Positions 11,844-22,068 of a DNA stretch of 64,000 bases are shown in pieces (the first letter of the stretch is position 1; each line of letters begins with the position of its first letter). The stretch lies in NCBI GenBank assembly GCA_003013855.2, contig ML058467.1:163361-227360 (forward strand), in the 5' to 3' direction. A program made the position numbers and the translations under genes. The notes under the pieces are model-generated. The model was not told where the DNA came from and did not search any database. It worked only from the letters and a program-made list of their open reading frames with translations. Source of the DNA: Liriodendron chinense. Lineage: Eukaryota; Streptophyta; Magnoliopsida; Magnoliales; Magnoliaceae.

Positions 11844-12633
11844 CTGAATTTAGAATAAACACATTGAAGCGAATACGATGAGGAGAGGAACATTTCCAAC
11901 TATTTTAGACCAATGTCTTAAGGAAAGCACTGTCCTCAAGAAATCTAACAAGGCATTATCTCCACAAAAAGATAAGAAAAAACAGGTCATTTCATAGCCA
12001 TCTATTACTTACTGATAGGGACATCATTGCTTGTAATGCCTTCTTCATATTTGCCACTGGTCAAGGAGTTCCTTAAAAATTAATTCCACATGTTCAATCC
12101 ATGTCGAGATTGAAATATTATGGCCCGTTTGGCATCAAGGATTTGATGAGAAAGGAGGAGAAACTGGTTGCTTTATTCTGTTTGGCACCATGGATTTGAT
12201 GAGAAGTGGATTTGAGAGGAATCCAGGAGAACTCAAAAAGGCACTTTTAGCCCTTTTTCAAATCCTCAAAAAAAGGTGGGATTTGAGGAGAAATCCTTCC
12301 CAATGTGGGACCCACCATAATGTGTCCCTAACTATGGGACCCAACATGATGTTTTTGTGTTTGGATAACCTGTAACTTAGTTACAAGTAAGAAGTTGTAT
12401 ATTCATACCAACCAGTGCTTTAAGTAAGGAATCATTTAAAAATCAAATTGACATGTTAAAAAGCTTAAATAAAAACATGTCATCTTATTGAGCCCATCTA
12501 GATGAATAGTTGGGCCAGTTTTTAGGCAAAAATAATCATTAGTTGGGTTATAAAAGTGGGCTCACATATTCAAAATACCTATAATGCAGGGAGAAAAAAA
12601 ACTTAAAAAAGTAAAAGTGAACTAAAAATTATG
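11844..12633. other. Spacer with MITE-like start
   Basis: No gene. From ~12122 the sequence 'ggcccgtttggcatcaagg' and its near repeat 'ctgtttggcaccatgg' at ~12178 look like an internally repeated MITE end. Adjacent 'gtgggacccaccataatg' belongs to the general hairpin core. Confidence 0.5.
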
Positions 12634-12975
12634 AGGTGGACCATATCATATGAAACAATGGTCATTTTACACCCATCCTCTCAACTTCTTGGGGCCACAA
12701 AAGTCTTGGATCAAGCTGGTAATTGTGGTTTCCCTTTATTCAGGTCTATGTAACCAGATCAATAGGTTGGATGGGAAATAAATATGATAGTGGCCCCCAA
12801 AAGGTTTTTATTGGTAAGCATTATATCACCACTGTTTCCTGTGGTGTGGTCCACCCGACAGTTGGATCTTCTTCATTTTTAGGATAACACCCTAAAATAA
12901 TCATCCGAAATGGATGGTTGGCATAGGTAGAACATATAAATCATGGTGGGGCCCATAGAAAACCATCAAGAAGCA
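12634..12975. mobile_element. Truncated hairpin MITE
   Basis: Contains 'aggtggaccatatcatatg', 'tcttggatcaagctgg', 'gtggtgtggtccaccc' and ends near 'catggtggggcccata'. This is the inner part and right arm of the common core; the left arm is absent. Confidence 0.65.
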
Positions 12976-13008
12976 GTTGTGGTTTGGCTACAGACGTTGA
13001 TGTTGCGA

Positions 13009-13506
13009 GTAGCCAATTGGCTACTGGTCGGTGCTCCATTGGCCCTATGATGATGTATGTGTTTCATCCATGCCGTCCATCCATTTTTTCCAATCATTTT
13101 AAGGCATTAGCCAAAAAAGAGGCAAATTCAAATCTCAAGTGGACCAAATCACATGAAACAATGTTGATTGAACGACCACCATTAAAAACTTCTTGGGGCC
13201 ATGAAAGTTTTGTATCAAATTGATATTTGTTTTTCCCTTCATCCAGATCCTTATGACCTAATCAACAAGTTGGATATCAAGCAAACATTATAGTGGCCCC
13301 CAAGAGGTTTTTTAAGGTGGACATTCAATTACTAATGTTTTCTTGTGGTGTGGTCCACCTGAGATTTAGATCTATCTCATTTTTAGGATTAAGCCCTAAA
13401 ATGATTTGGATAAAAGAATGGACAGCGTGGCTAAAACACATACAAGATGGTGGACCCCATAGAGCACCAACGAGTAACCATGTGGCTATAGCAATGCCAC
13501 TAGCCA
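13009..13506. mobile_element. Hairpin MITE with long inverted arms
   Basis: Left arm 'tagccaattggctactgg', then 'tcggtgctccattggcc'. Right arm, inverted, 'atagagcaccaacgagtaac' and 'gccactagccaag'. Related ends are at 34810 and 37370. No coding capacity. Confidence 0.8.
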
Positions 13507-14074
13507 AGCAGCGTTTGTCTCAACTGACTCTCAAGTCCCGACCCAAAATATAAAAAAAATTCTGGATCCCTTTCCCTATTCATGAATGCCCCCAAATTAA
13601 AATGGGCTAACCTTTAGATTTCGCACACACCAATGCCCCGAAATAAATGCATATAAATGATATAACATAAATAAATAAACCATTTTTGTTTGTCAGATTG
13701 AAAAAAAAAAAATTAACCCTAACATGTGTTACCTCTTAGAGTTGGAGTAGATGAAAAGATTTTTCGGAGGATGGAGTTTGCAAGCAACAGAATTTGGCGA
13801 GAAATGATTTTCCGAAGATAGCCGTGGTAGATGGTAGCCACTGACATACGCAAGAGGAAGAAGCACATGAGGGGAGAGAGGGAGAGATGCCGTCAAGATG
13901 GAGGGAGGAAGGGAGATTGAGAGGGGGTGAGAGAGAGATGCTTTTGAGAGGGAGGGAGGAAGAGTAGGAGGGAGAGATGGACAGAGAGCGAGAGAGAGCC
14001 GAGAGAGAGATGGATAGAGAGAGAGATGAGAGAGAGAGAGTGGGGGGTCTTGGAGTATGAATTGCGTGCGGAGG
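13507..14074. other. Spacer with GA-rich tract
   Basis: No gene called. 13870-14045 is strongly purine rich (gagagag blocks). On the minus strand this resembles a CT-rich leader followed by an open 45-codon stretch from an ATG near 13868 to a possible donor 'gtaaca' near 13732. With no family match or further exon, it is left unannotated. Confidence 0.45.
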
Positions 14075-14555
14075 AACCGTGCGTAGTAAACACTGTTGGG
14101 CCCACCTAGAATGTATGTGCTTTATCTATTCTGTCCATATGTTTTTTCATCTCATTTTAGGGGTTGAGACGAAAATTTAGGCATATCCGAATCTCAAGTG
14201 GACCACGCCACAGGAAACAGTGGGAATAATGATTTCCACTGTTGAAACCTTCCCAGGCCCCACCAGATGTTTATTTGTCATCCAACCCGTTCATAAGATC
14301 ACATGGACATGGATCAAGGGAAAACACAATTATTAGTTTGATCCAATACTTCCCTATCACTTGAGAATTTTTCAATAATGGAGATTCAATACACACTTTT
14401 TCACTGGTGTGGTCCACTTTAGTTTTTTATATGCTTCATTTTTCAGCACCATACCTAAAATTATTTGTTAAGATGGATGGACAGAGTGGATAAAATACTT
14501 AAACCACGGTGGGCCCTACGGAGTTTAGTCCGCACGCTTAGTGTGCGCAGTTACT
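14075..14555. mobile_element. Hairpin MITE
   Basis: Left arm 'gcgtgcggaggaaccgtgcg' with 'gttgggcccacc'. Right arm inverted, 'ggtgggccctacgg' then 'ccgcacgcttag'. Interior contains 'gtggaccacgccacagg' and 'acaattattagtttgatcc', as in the other elements. Confidence 0.7.
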
Positions 14556-14585
14556 CACTACGCAAACCGCTTCTGTGGTGTTAGC

Positions 14586-15077
14586 TGGCGCGGGCAGGAA
14601 GTTCCTATGTTGGGAACCAAGGTGGGGCCCAAAGTGATGTTTTTTGATAAATCCACCCCGTCTAGCCATTTTGGAAGCTCATTTTAGGACATGAGGACAA
14701 AAATGAACCAGATCCAAGACTCAACTGGGCAAAAAAGTGAGGATTAAATGTCCACAGTTGAAATGTTTGTGGAGCCACAGGAGTTTCAAACCAGGATAAT
14801 ATTTGTGTTTCTAGTTCATCCCAGTAGTTGTGATGTTATGAGCGGTATGAATGTCATATAAACATCACTGTGGACCCCAGGGAGGTTTCAACGGTAGTAA
14901 TTTACCTACCCGCCTTTTCCTTTAGTTCGGCCCACTTGAGTCTTGGATCCACTTCATTTTTGTTCTTATGTCCTAAAATGAGCTCCCAAAACACATTTAC
15001 GGGGTGGATTTATCAAAAAACATCACTGTGGGCCCCACCTTGGTTCCCAGCATAGCTTTCATAGGAAAACCAAGCCC
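14586..15077. mobile_element. MULE-type MITE, perfect 9-bp target duplication
   Basis: Family of 10311-10840 (ttgggaaccaaggtggggcc at left, ggccccaccttggttcccag at right). Flanked by ggtgttagc at 14577-14585 and 15078-15086. The right duplication overlaps the duplication of the next element. Confidence 0.88.
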
Positions 15078-15087
15078 GGTGTTAGCG

Positions 15088-15590
15088 GGGCGCGGTTTGG
15101 GTGGATCCCTGGATCCACTAAGTTCGTTGGATTCCTAATTGTGGGGCCACTGTGATGTATGTACCTTACATCTATATCGTAAATGTATTTTGAAATCCTA
15201 TTTTAAGGCACTATGCCAAAAGTGAAGCAAATCCAAATCTTAAGTGGACCATACCACATGAAATAGTAGTGATTGAATCCACACCATTAAAAACTTCATG
15301 GGGGCCACTTGAATGTTTATTTTCCATCCAACCTGTTGAAAAGGTCACAAAGACCTAGATGAAGATACCAAACAAATATCAGCTTGACCTAAAACTTTTA
15401 TGACCTGTGAAAAGCTTTTAATGGGAGAGTACCATTATTTACTGTATTATGGTCCACCTCATATTTGGATCAAATTAATTTTTTGAATCATGATCTAAAA
15501 TGAGTTTTCAAGATGAATTGACGTAGTGGATGTAATACACACACATCACACAATGGACGGCACGGTAAGGGATCCAGCGAAGCCCGCCCA
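15088..15590. mobile_element. MITE inserted at the same target as its neighbour
   Basis: Ends gggcgcgg...tggatccc and ggatccagcgaagcccgccca are inverted. The direct repeat tgttagcg occurs at 15080-15087 and 15591-15598. The target is the same sequence duplicated by the 14586-15077 element, so two elements landed on one site. Confidence 0.75.
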
Positions 15591-15614
15591 TGTTAGCGTT
15601 GGGAGCGCGAATTA

Positions 15615-16016
15615 GGTGTTACCCCAGGAACATCTTATTGGGTGTTACCCCTACCGGGTGGCCCACATGGATAGTATTTTGTATATCCACACCATCCATC
15701 CATTTCTCTAGCCCTTTTAGGATGGTCTTCCAAAAATTATGCAAATCCAAATCTCAAGTGGACCATACCACTTGAAAGAGTACTAATTGAATGCCCACCA
15801 TTAAAAATATCAAAGAGCCCATCGTAAGGTTTTGATAATGTTTATTTGCAAGCCACTTATTATATTGGTATGATTTAAGATTTGGATCTTATTATGATTT
15901 GGGATTTCATCATAAAATGAGATGTAACAACAGATGAACGAATATACAAAAAAATACATCATGGTACGCTTCATACAGTTAGGGTAATACCTATTAAGAT
16001 GTTACCAGGATACACC
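15615..16016. mobile_element. MITE with ~50-bp terminal inverted repeats
   Basis: Left 'ggtgttaccccaggaacatc' and 'tgggtgttacccc'. Right inverted 'gggtaatacctattaagatg' and 'ttaccaggatacacc'. Interior has a short version of the hairpin core. Confidence 0.8.
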
Positions 16017-16020
16017 AACG

Positions 16021-16430
16021 GGGTTTAGGTGGATCCCTAATTGTGTGGCCCTACTGTGATATATTTGCCTTACATCCACATCATCCATACATTTTTAAGC
16101 TCATTTTATGGTAGGATAAAAAAAAATGAAGCATATACGAAATATTAGGTGTACCATACGATAAGAAACAATGGTGATTGAACTGATTACTGATATTCAT
16201 GGGGGCCATCGAAGAAATGTTTATTTACAATCCAACCTACAGAGACCTAGATGAACAGACTATAAAAATATCATATTGAACCAAAACTCTTGTTGCTCTC
16301 TAGAAGTTTATAAACCACATAAATAAATCTGACTACGAAAATGTTGCTTCTGTATTATGGTCCACCTAAGATTTGGGTCAGCATGAATAAACCACATACA
16401 TTCATGATGGGACCAACTAAGTTTTCTCAG
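16021..16430. mobile_element. Degenerate MITE related to 15088-15590
   Basis: Begins 'ggtttaggtggatccctaat', matching the start of the 15088 element. Carries 'ttaggtgtaccatacg' and a short right half ending near 'catgatgggaccaacta'. The right end is decayed. Confidence 0.6.
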
Positions 16431-16892
16431 TATGATAAAAAGGGAATTGAGTAACTTAATTAGTACACTATTTAAATTCTACCTAGGAGATTCGTGGGAC
16501 CCACCATGATATATGTTTTTTTTATTCAAGTCGTCAATCAATTTTGAAAAGTTGCAGGGATGATGATTCCAATGACATGATAATGACCGCTTATACTGTA
16601 ATGAATGATTAGTCAAAAGTGATTGAGTTGTCCCAAACAATCCAATACTGTTAGAACTAGAGAAATGAACATTCTTTGGAATGTTGGGTTTTGCTGATCT
16701 GGGGTTCTGAATATAGAAACATTCGTAGACAATCACAAACATTCACTAAAGTACGCAAGAGAAGAGATATCGCAAAGAGAATTTTATTCCAGAGATTCTG
16801 AGATCATGTACATTCCAGGCCGTGATCTGGCACGAGCCCTTAATTACATCGAATGATCGATGACCCTTGATTAAAAGGCAAAAGACTAGTCA

Positions 16893-17015
16893 GCGGAGAC
16901 TATGGTTTCAGAGTTTATGGTCGCGGAGACCTGTGTTTTGGTGGTCATAAAGACCTGTACTTGTATGTGGTCGCGGAGACCTGTATTTGTATGGTCGCGG
17001 GGACCTGTATTTATT
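16893..17015. repeat. ggtcgcggagacctgt minisatellite
   Basis: Four to five degenerate copies of 'ggtcgcggagacctgtatt' in the LTR. Confidence 0.8.
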
Positions 17016-17629
17016 GTGTTCTGTTATAGACTGACCCATCTTTGTACGAGTCGGATGTCTATGTCCCATATTTTGACCGGAGATCTGGGCTGAGACTGTC
17101 AGGGTTTATGGCCGAGATGGACGACTCTGGGCCCGCGCCTGTCAATGTAGGGACAGGTGACCTCAGGAAGTCCATTCCATGGTTGTATGTACCTGAACAG
17201 CTCAACCAGCGGATGCCGTTTTGGATGGGTAGGGCATCGACTGTTCTTGAAGTGTCAATCTCTAACAAATTGTGTGTGATAGTTTAGAACTCTCCTGGTA
17301 TGGTTTATCGTGGTAACCATAGTCCCCTTTGCTTAGTCCGGGCCTGAATCCGGGTCATGTTGTGATAGTACATGTAATGATGATGCATCAGTATGATTCT
17401 GGGCACTGGCGGCCTCTTTTCAGGAGAATTGCTCCGTTCAGCTCGTTGGGTCGGATTAGACTCCGAAGGCTTGTATTTCGCTCCCTGGGCAGCCCGGACG
17501 AGTCGTTTGACTGCTCCATCGCGTCCGGAATGCTCGAAATACCCAAAATAAGCTCAAACGGGGCTTGAAAACGTTGTAAAATGAAGGTTTAAGGGTGCTG
17601 GAATGAATACTCATGATGCTGATTTTTGC

Positions 17630-18060
17630 GATCCGCTGGCCTGATTTTACTGATGCGCTGGGGCCAGCGCGCCCAAAAATGTATTTTTCTGATTCGCTTG
17701 CCTTTTTTTGCGACGCGTTAGGACCAGTGCGTCCAAAAAATGGCTTTGCTAATGAATGATGTATTTTTCTGATTCGCTGGCCTTTTTTGCGATGCGCTGG
17801 GGCCAGTGCGTCCAAAAAATAACTGTTCGTGTATTTATCCAATCCGCTGGCCTATTTTGCGACGCGTTGGGGCCAGTGCGTCCAAAAAATAACTGTTCGT
17901 GTATTTATCCAATCCGCTGGCCTATTTTGCGACGCACTGGGGCCAGTGCGTCCCAAAAATGGCTTTGTTTATGATTTATTTAATCCGCCGAGGATTTTTC
18001 TGATGCGCCGGATCACTTTTACGATGCGCTGAGATTAGTGCGTCGAAAATGGTGACTTAA
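17630..18060. repeat. ~68-bp tandem repeats in LTR
   Basis: Units built on 'gcgctggggccagtgcgtcc' separated by a T/A-rich spacer. The two units at 17825-17960 are nearly identical (69-70 bp period). Confidence 0.85.
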
Positions 18061-18207
18061 GTTATTCCTCCGGACCTGGTATGATCGGAGGTGCGATTTC
18101 CGGCGAAGGGTTCCCGTGGTCGGAGAAGGATTCCGGCGATCGGAAAAAGGTTTTCCGGCGACGAGGTTCTCTCTCTCTCTCTCGCTGACCCGTGCAAATG
18201 AGGCGGT

Positions 18208-18227
18208 GGGGGGGGGGGGGGGGGGGG
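18208..18227. repeat. Poly-G run of 20
   Basis: Twenty consecutive G residues beside the TATATATATA box. Length may be unreliable in sequencing. Confidence 0.9.
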
Positions 18228-18228
18228 T

Positions 18229-18238
18229 ATATATATAG
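18229..18238 (-). promoter_or_regulatory. TATA box of the 2.3-kb LTR
   Basis: TATATATATA read on the minus strand, with ATTGGACG about 15 nt upstream and a GAGAGAGA leader ~45 nt downstream. This is the usual arrangement of a plant LTR promoter. Confidence 0.6.
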
Positions 18239-18349
18239 GCAAAGTCGTCCAATAGAAGGCTGACACGTGTAGTGCGTCGAGAAATTGGGTCGGCGCGTCG
18301 ATTAAAGCCACTCGGCGCGTCTCGAAATGGCTGAGTTCGGAAGCTGATT

Positions 18350-18640
18350 TTCAGGGCGCGCTAGCTGTCAGTGCGTCCTGAAATTGGCTGATTTTTTGGA
18401 TGCGCTGGAAGAATTTTCGGACGCGCTGGAGGCAGTGCGTCCTAAAATTCAAATTGATTGAATTACATGATGCGCTGGGTGAATTTGTAGACGCGCTGGA
18501 GGCAGTGCGTCCTTAAATTCAAAATCACTGAATTAAATGATGCACCGGGTGAATTTGTAGACGCGCTGGAGGCAGTGCGTCCCGAAATTCATTTTTTGAA
18601 TGCGCTGAACGTATTTTGGGACGCGCTGGACGTATACGTG
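18350..18640. repeat. ~68-bp tandem repeats, second block
   Basis: At least four units of 'gacgcgctggaggcagtgcgtcc' followed by 'aaattcaa..tgaatt'. Same motif as 17630-18060 but a different spacer. Confidence 0.85.
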
Positions 18641-18939
18641 TCTCCCAAACTTGGGTTTTGCCAATTGGGGGATTTGTGGGGTCCGCATCGCGATGAATGC
18701 CGATGCACTACTCCTATCTCTTGGTAATTGAGGTAATCCCCCTACACTTTGACAGTTTTGATCACGATGACCGGTGGGGTCCACCACTGGCCCAATTTCA
18801 TGCTTTTGGTCAAGTCTGATGCGTGTTGCGATTCGTGCCGTGATTTCCGATGTGCTGGCCCTAAATTTGACCGAGTGATGGTTTGGGCATTTGGAATCAT
18901 CGTTTCGGGGACCCTTGCTTTTGGGACCCCAACAAATAC

Positions 18940-19012
18940 AAATAAAGTGGTTGTTCGAAATGACTACTCGTATCACAAATAAAGTGGTTGTTCAAAATGA
19001 CTACTCATATCA
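18940..19012. repeat. ~38-bp tandem duplication
   Basis: 'aaataaagtggttgttcgaa' followed by 'atgactactcgtatcac' occurs twice in a row immediately beyond the solo LTR. Confidence 0.85.
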
Positions 19013-19166
19013 AGGTTAAATAACTATTCGATGCACAAACTGTTTGATATTACCCCTCATTTTCTCAGTTTGTACCCAACGTTACTCTAGCAGGTCCTTC
19101 TACATATATAATGTGGTGTATATTATGCACCTACATCCCACTCATCCATAATACTTGAACAAAAAT

Positions 19167-19520
19167 ATGCCACTAAACCGTCGTGCACATCGGCAACCCA
19201 ACCAACATCCACCTCCCGGCGACTCCTACCGTATGTGCATAAAAAGGGTTGAGTGGGATCGTCAAATACGTGAAGGAGAACAATGGGCATCCAGATGTAG
19301 GAAATACAACATTCCAATACCCAAACGACATTCATTGAATATGAGACATGGTACGTTAGAAGAAATGGAGATTACATTGGCAAGGCTGAAAAGGGAGATT
19401 AGGAGGATGGTAAGCCGTGTAGCGAGGATGTGGGTTGAAGGAGAGATGATTAATTTGACGTATGTATCTGAATCGGAAATATCAAATGAGAGTGAGGGGA
19501 GTTCCTCAGATTTTGACTGA
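19167..19520 (+). CDS. Hypothetical 117-residue ORF
   Basis: An uninterrupted frame from ATG 19167 to the stop at 19520. The protein is basic in its first two thirds (for example MPLNRRAHRQPNQHPPPG near the start), has a helical, possibly coiled-coil stretch (LEEMEITLARLKREIRRM), and ends in a Ser/Glu/Asp-rich tail (SEISNESEGSSSDFD). No family is recognised. It lies between repeats with no clear promoter, so it may be the end of a decayed transposon protein or chance. Confidence 0.3.
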   Translation: MPLNRRAHRQPNQHPPPGDSYRMCIKRVEWDRQIREGEQWASRCRKYNIPIPKRHSLNMRHGTLEEMEITLARLKREIRRMVSRVARMWVEGEMINLTYVSESEISNESEGSSSDFD

Positions 19521-19737
19521 TAATTGATTGTGGTTGTTCAACTCATTTCTATGTTCTTATGATTATACATGCTTGAATGCAATCTATATAATCTTTTCAT
19601 GCTTTTAGACGTATGGGTTTAATCTGTGTAATCCTTTCATGTGGCTAAGAGTAATTATTTATACTAGGTAGCCACCTTAATACTTGTAAAATCAGTATAC
19701 AGTACGGTATTTGGATTTCCTGTTAAAGGCTTTTGGA

Positions 19738-19985
19738 TGGGATGCTAGGTAGGACAATCATGATGTTCGTGTGAAAAATCCACCCTGTCCATCCATTTTG
19801 CGAGCTCATTTTAGGGTATGAGACCTAAATTAAGAATTATTTTATATGACCTGCTTTAGTTTTGGATGCACCTCATTTTTTGTTTTGTGTCTTAAAATGA
19901 TCTCAAAATGAATGAACGGGGTGGATTTCTCATGAGCATCACATTGGGCCCCACTTAACATCCTAGTGTATGCACTAGATTAGAT
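19738..19985. mobile_element. Short hairpin MITE (~250 bp)
   Basis: Left 'ggatgctaggtaggac', right inverted 'cacttaacatcctagtg'. Interior halves 'ccaccctgtccatccattt' and 'aatgaacggggtgg' are mutually inverted. Confidence 0.75.
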
Positions 19986-19994
19986 GGTACGCCG

Positions 19995-20755
19995 AATCGA
20001 CAGTGGTGGTTGAAACCCCTAGCTAAGAGGCCCACTGGGAAGTACGTCCATGCCGTCCATTCGTAGTGAAAGCTAGCTTTAGGGCTTAGGGCATAATTTA
20101 AAAATTAAGTAGGTCGAAATGAAAAATGGATTATAGTAAAGGAAACAATGGTGATTAACCTTATAGGCGTTTCCACAGGTTGGGTAGAATCAATGAAGTT
20201 TCTAATAGTGAGGATCAACTCCAACGGTTTGTAATTCCACCTTTATATTTGTGAGAAATCTATAACGTCCATCGATTTTTTTCAGATCATTTAAGACATG
20301 GGACAAAAAATTACACCGAACTAGTGCTTTGAGTGGCCTGCATGACTGGAACAGTAGGTAGGGAAATGACTACAGTTAAACCTCCCTAAAAACCTTGTGA
20401 TGTTTACATGGAATCCATACCGTTCATAAGGTCACTATTACTGAGATGAGCGAAAAACAAAAATAATATTTGCCTGATCCAACTAGTTTTGGCCCTACTA
20501 ATGTTTCAATAGTGGACGTTTGATCTCACTATTACCAGTTGTGTGGCTTGTTTAAGTTTTGGATCTACCTCATCCATCTATTTTTCAATAATGGATGTTT
20601 GATCTCATTGTTTTTTGTTGTGTAACCCGTTTAAATTTTGAATCTACCTTATTTTTCTTCCAATGTCCTATATTGATCTGGAAAAATCCATGGACGGTGA
20701 GGATTTCGAACAAGCATCACGGTGGGCTCCACATAACTTCCACCGGCAGGAAACA
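19995..20755. mobile_element. Long degenerate hairpin MITE
   Basis: Left arm 'gtccatgccgtccattcg' and right arm 'ccatggacggtgaggatt', with the typical middle 'ccataccgttcataaggtca'. A block near 20520-20650 (tggacgtttgatctcact and tggatgtttgatctcattg) is internally duplicated. Confidence 0.6.
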
Positions 20756-20794
20756 GATTGCATACTGAGTAACTCAGTACTTTAAGCATACTGG

Positions 20795-20988
20795 GTAAAC
20801 TCCATGGGGTCCACCATCATTTATGTATTTCATCCACTCCATTCATCCATTTTACAATAAAATTTCATAGGTTTATACAAAAAAATGAAGGCTATAAAAG
20901 GCTGAAGTGGACCACACCACATGAAACAATGTGGATTGAACCTGTATCGTTGAAAAATACTTGGGGCCATAGAAATTTTGGATCAAGT

Positions 20989-21052
<64 letters not shown>

Positions 21053-21290
21053 TTTCTCTTCATCAATGGCTGTGTGATCTTGTGAACAAGTTGGATGACA
21101 AATAAACATCACTGTGGGTTGTAAGAAAGTTTTCAACGGTAGAAATCATCATACCCACTGTTTCTTGTGGTATGGTCTACCTGAGTTTTGGATATGCTTC
21201 ATTTTGGTTTCAACCCCTTAAATGATCTAGAAAAGTGGATAGACGGTGTAGATGAACTACATACATTTATAGTAGGCCCAACAGTGGCCC
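20795..21290. mobile_element. Hairpin MITE with (TA)n expansion
   Basis: Left 'ccatggggtccaccatc', right 'agtggcccaccatc' preceded by 'gtggatagacggtgtag'. The middle, normally 'caagctgatatttgtgtttt', has expanded into a TA microsatellite at 20991-21044. Confidence 0.7.
20991..21044. repeat. (TA)n microsatellite, ~27 units
   Basis: Pure TA tract followed by an oligo-T run, inside the MITE. Confidence 0.95.
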
Positions 21291-22068
21291 ACCATCAAAA
21301 TGCTTTCTAAAAGAAAATCTTTGGAATATGCCAAAAAAATATTATCTTGGGTGGGAAACAAATGCGTGTAGAAAAGGCTGATATATGTGTTGGCAACCAA
21401 CTTTTTGAAATGATAAAAATGCCCCTTCAAAGGTAGAAGGATGGTTAGGATGTTCTTACCCATTGAGTGGCCCACCTGAGTTTTGGATTGAAATGAATTT
21501 TGGCCACAAAGGAAAGCATCATTAGATGTATGTGATGGACATATTAGATTGCATACACGCAACAGTATGGGCATCATAAATTGCATTGTATGTTTACGTT
21601 AACCTACAAGTGCTTGTAATAGATCCGGCCTCTTTGATGACATCCAATCCCTCCATCTTTCGTGCATACTATCTTTCTACTCGAAAACAAAAAATAGGCA
21701 ACTAACAGTCAGGTGGGCCACACCACAGGAAATTAATACAATCCTCATTAATCTTTATCAATGCAATTACAATATTTGTACCATACCCATAATGCAATAC
21801 GATTATTGTACTTAAATCATGTAAAAAATGAAGGCAAATTTCACTTCTATAGTATAACAAGATTTTCATGCAATAAATCGATATAGAGAAATTCCGACGT
21901 CATTTACTCGGGGTTCCAATTTTCATTCCATTCTATAATGAGAAATTTCAACATTTCTTGCAATACGTATACGAAGGGTCTTTGATTCATTCGGCGGATT
22001 CGATTTTCTACTCAAGTGCTTGGAAGTCCGCCTTTGACCTGTCGTGGGTGAGAGAATCTTCTTCATTG

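Larger units (their letters stand above)
16649..18934 (-). mobile_element. Solo LTR, 2,286 bp, minus orientation
   Basis: Begins TGTTAGAAC and ends ACCCCAACA (TG...CA), flanked by the perfect 5-bp duplication aatac at 16644-16648 and 18935-18939. On the minus strand an ATTGG box and a TATATATATA box (plus 18229-18238) precede a GA-rich leader, so it reads leftward. The upstream part is an array of 'gcgctggaggcagtgcgtcc' units. No internal domains are present, so this is a solo LTR; the superfamily cannot be assigned from the LTR alone. An open stretch at 17042-17287 lies within it and shows no family signature. Confidence 0.88.

Noticed and set aside
13732..13868. Possible first exon on the minus strand with CT-rich leader
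   Set aside because: An open 45-codon stretch with a donor-like end but no homology and no second exon; insufficient to call a gene.
17456..17842. 128-codon minus-strand frame in the 2.3-kb LTR
   Set aside because: It spans minisatellite units; the repeated residues follow the DNA repeat.
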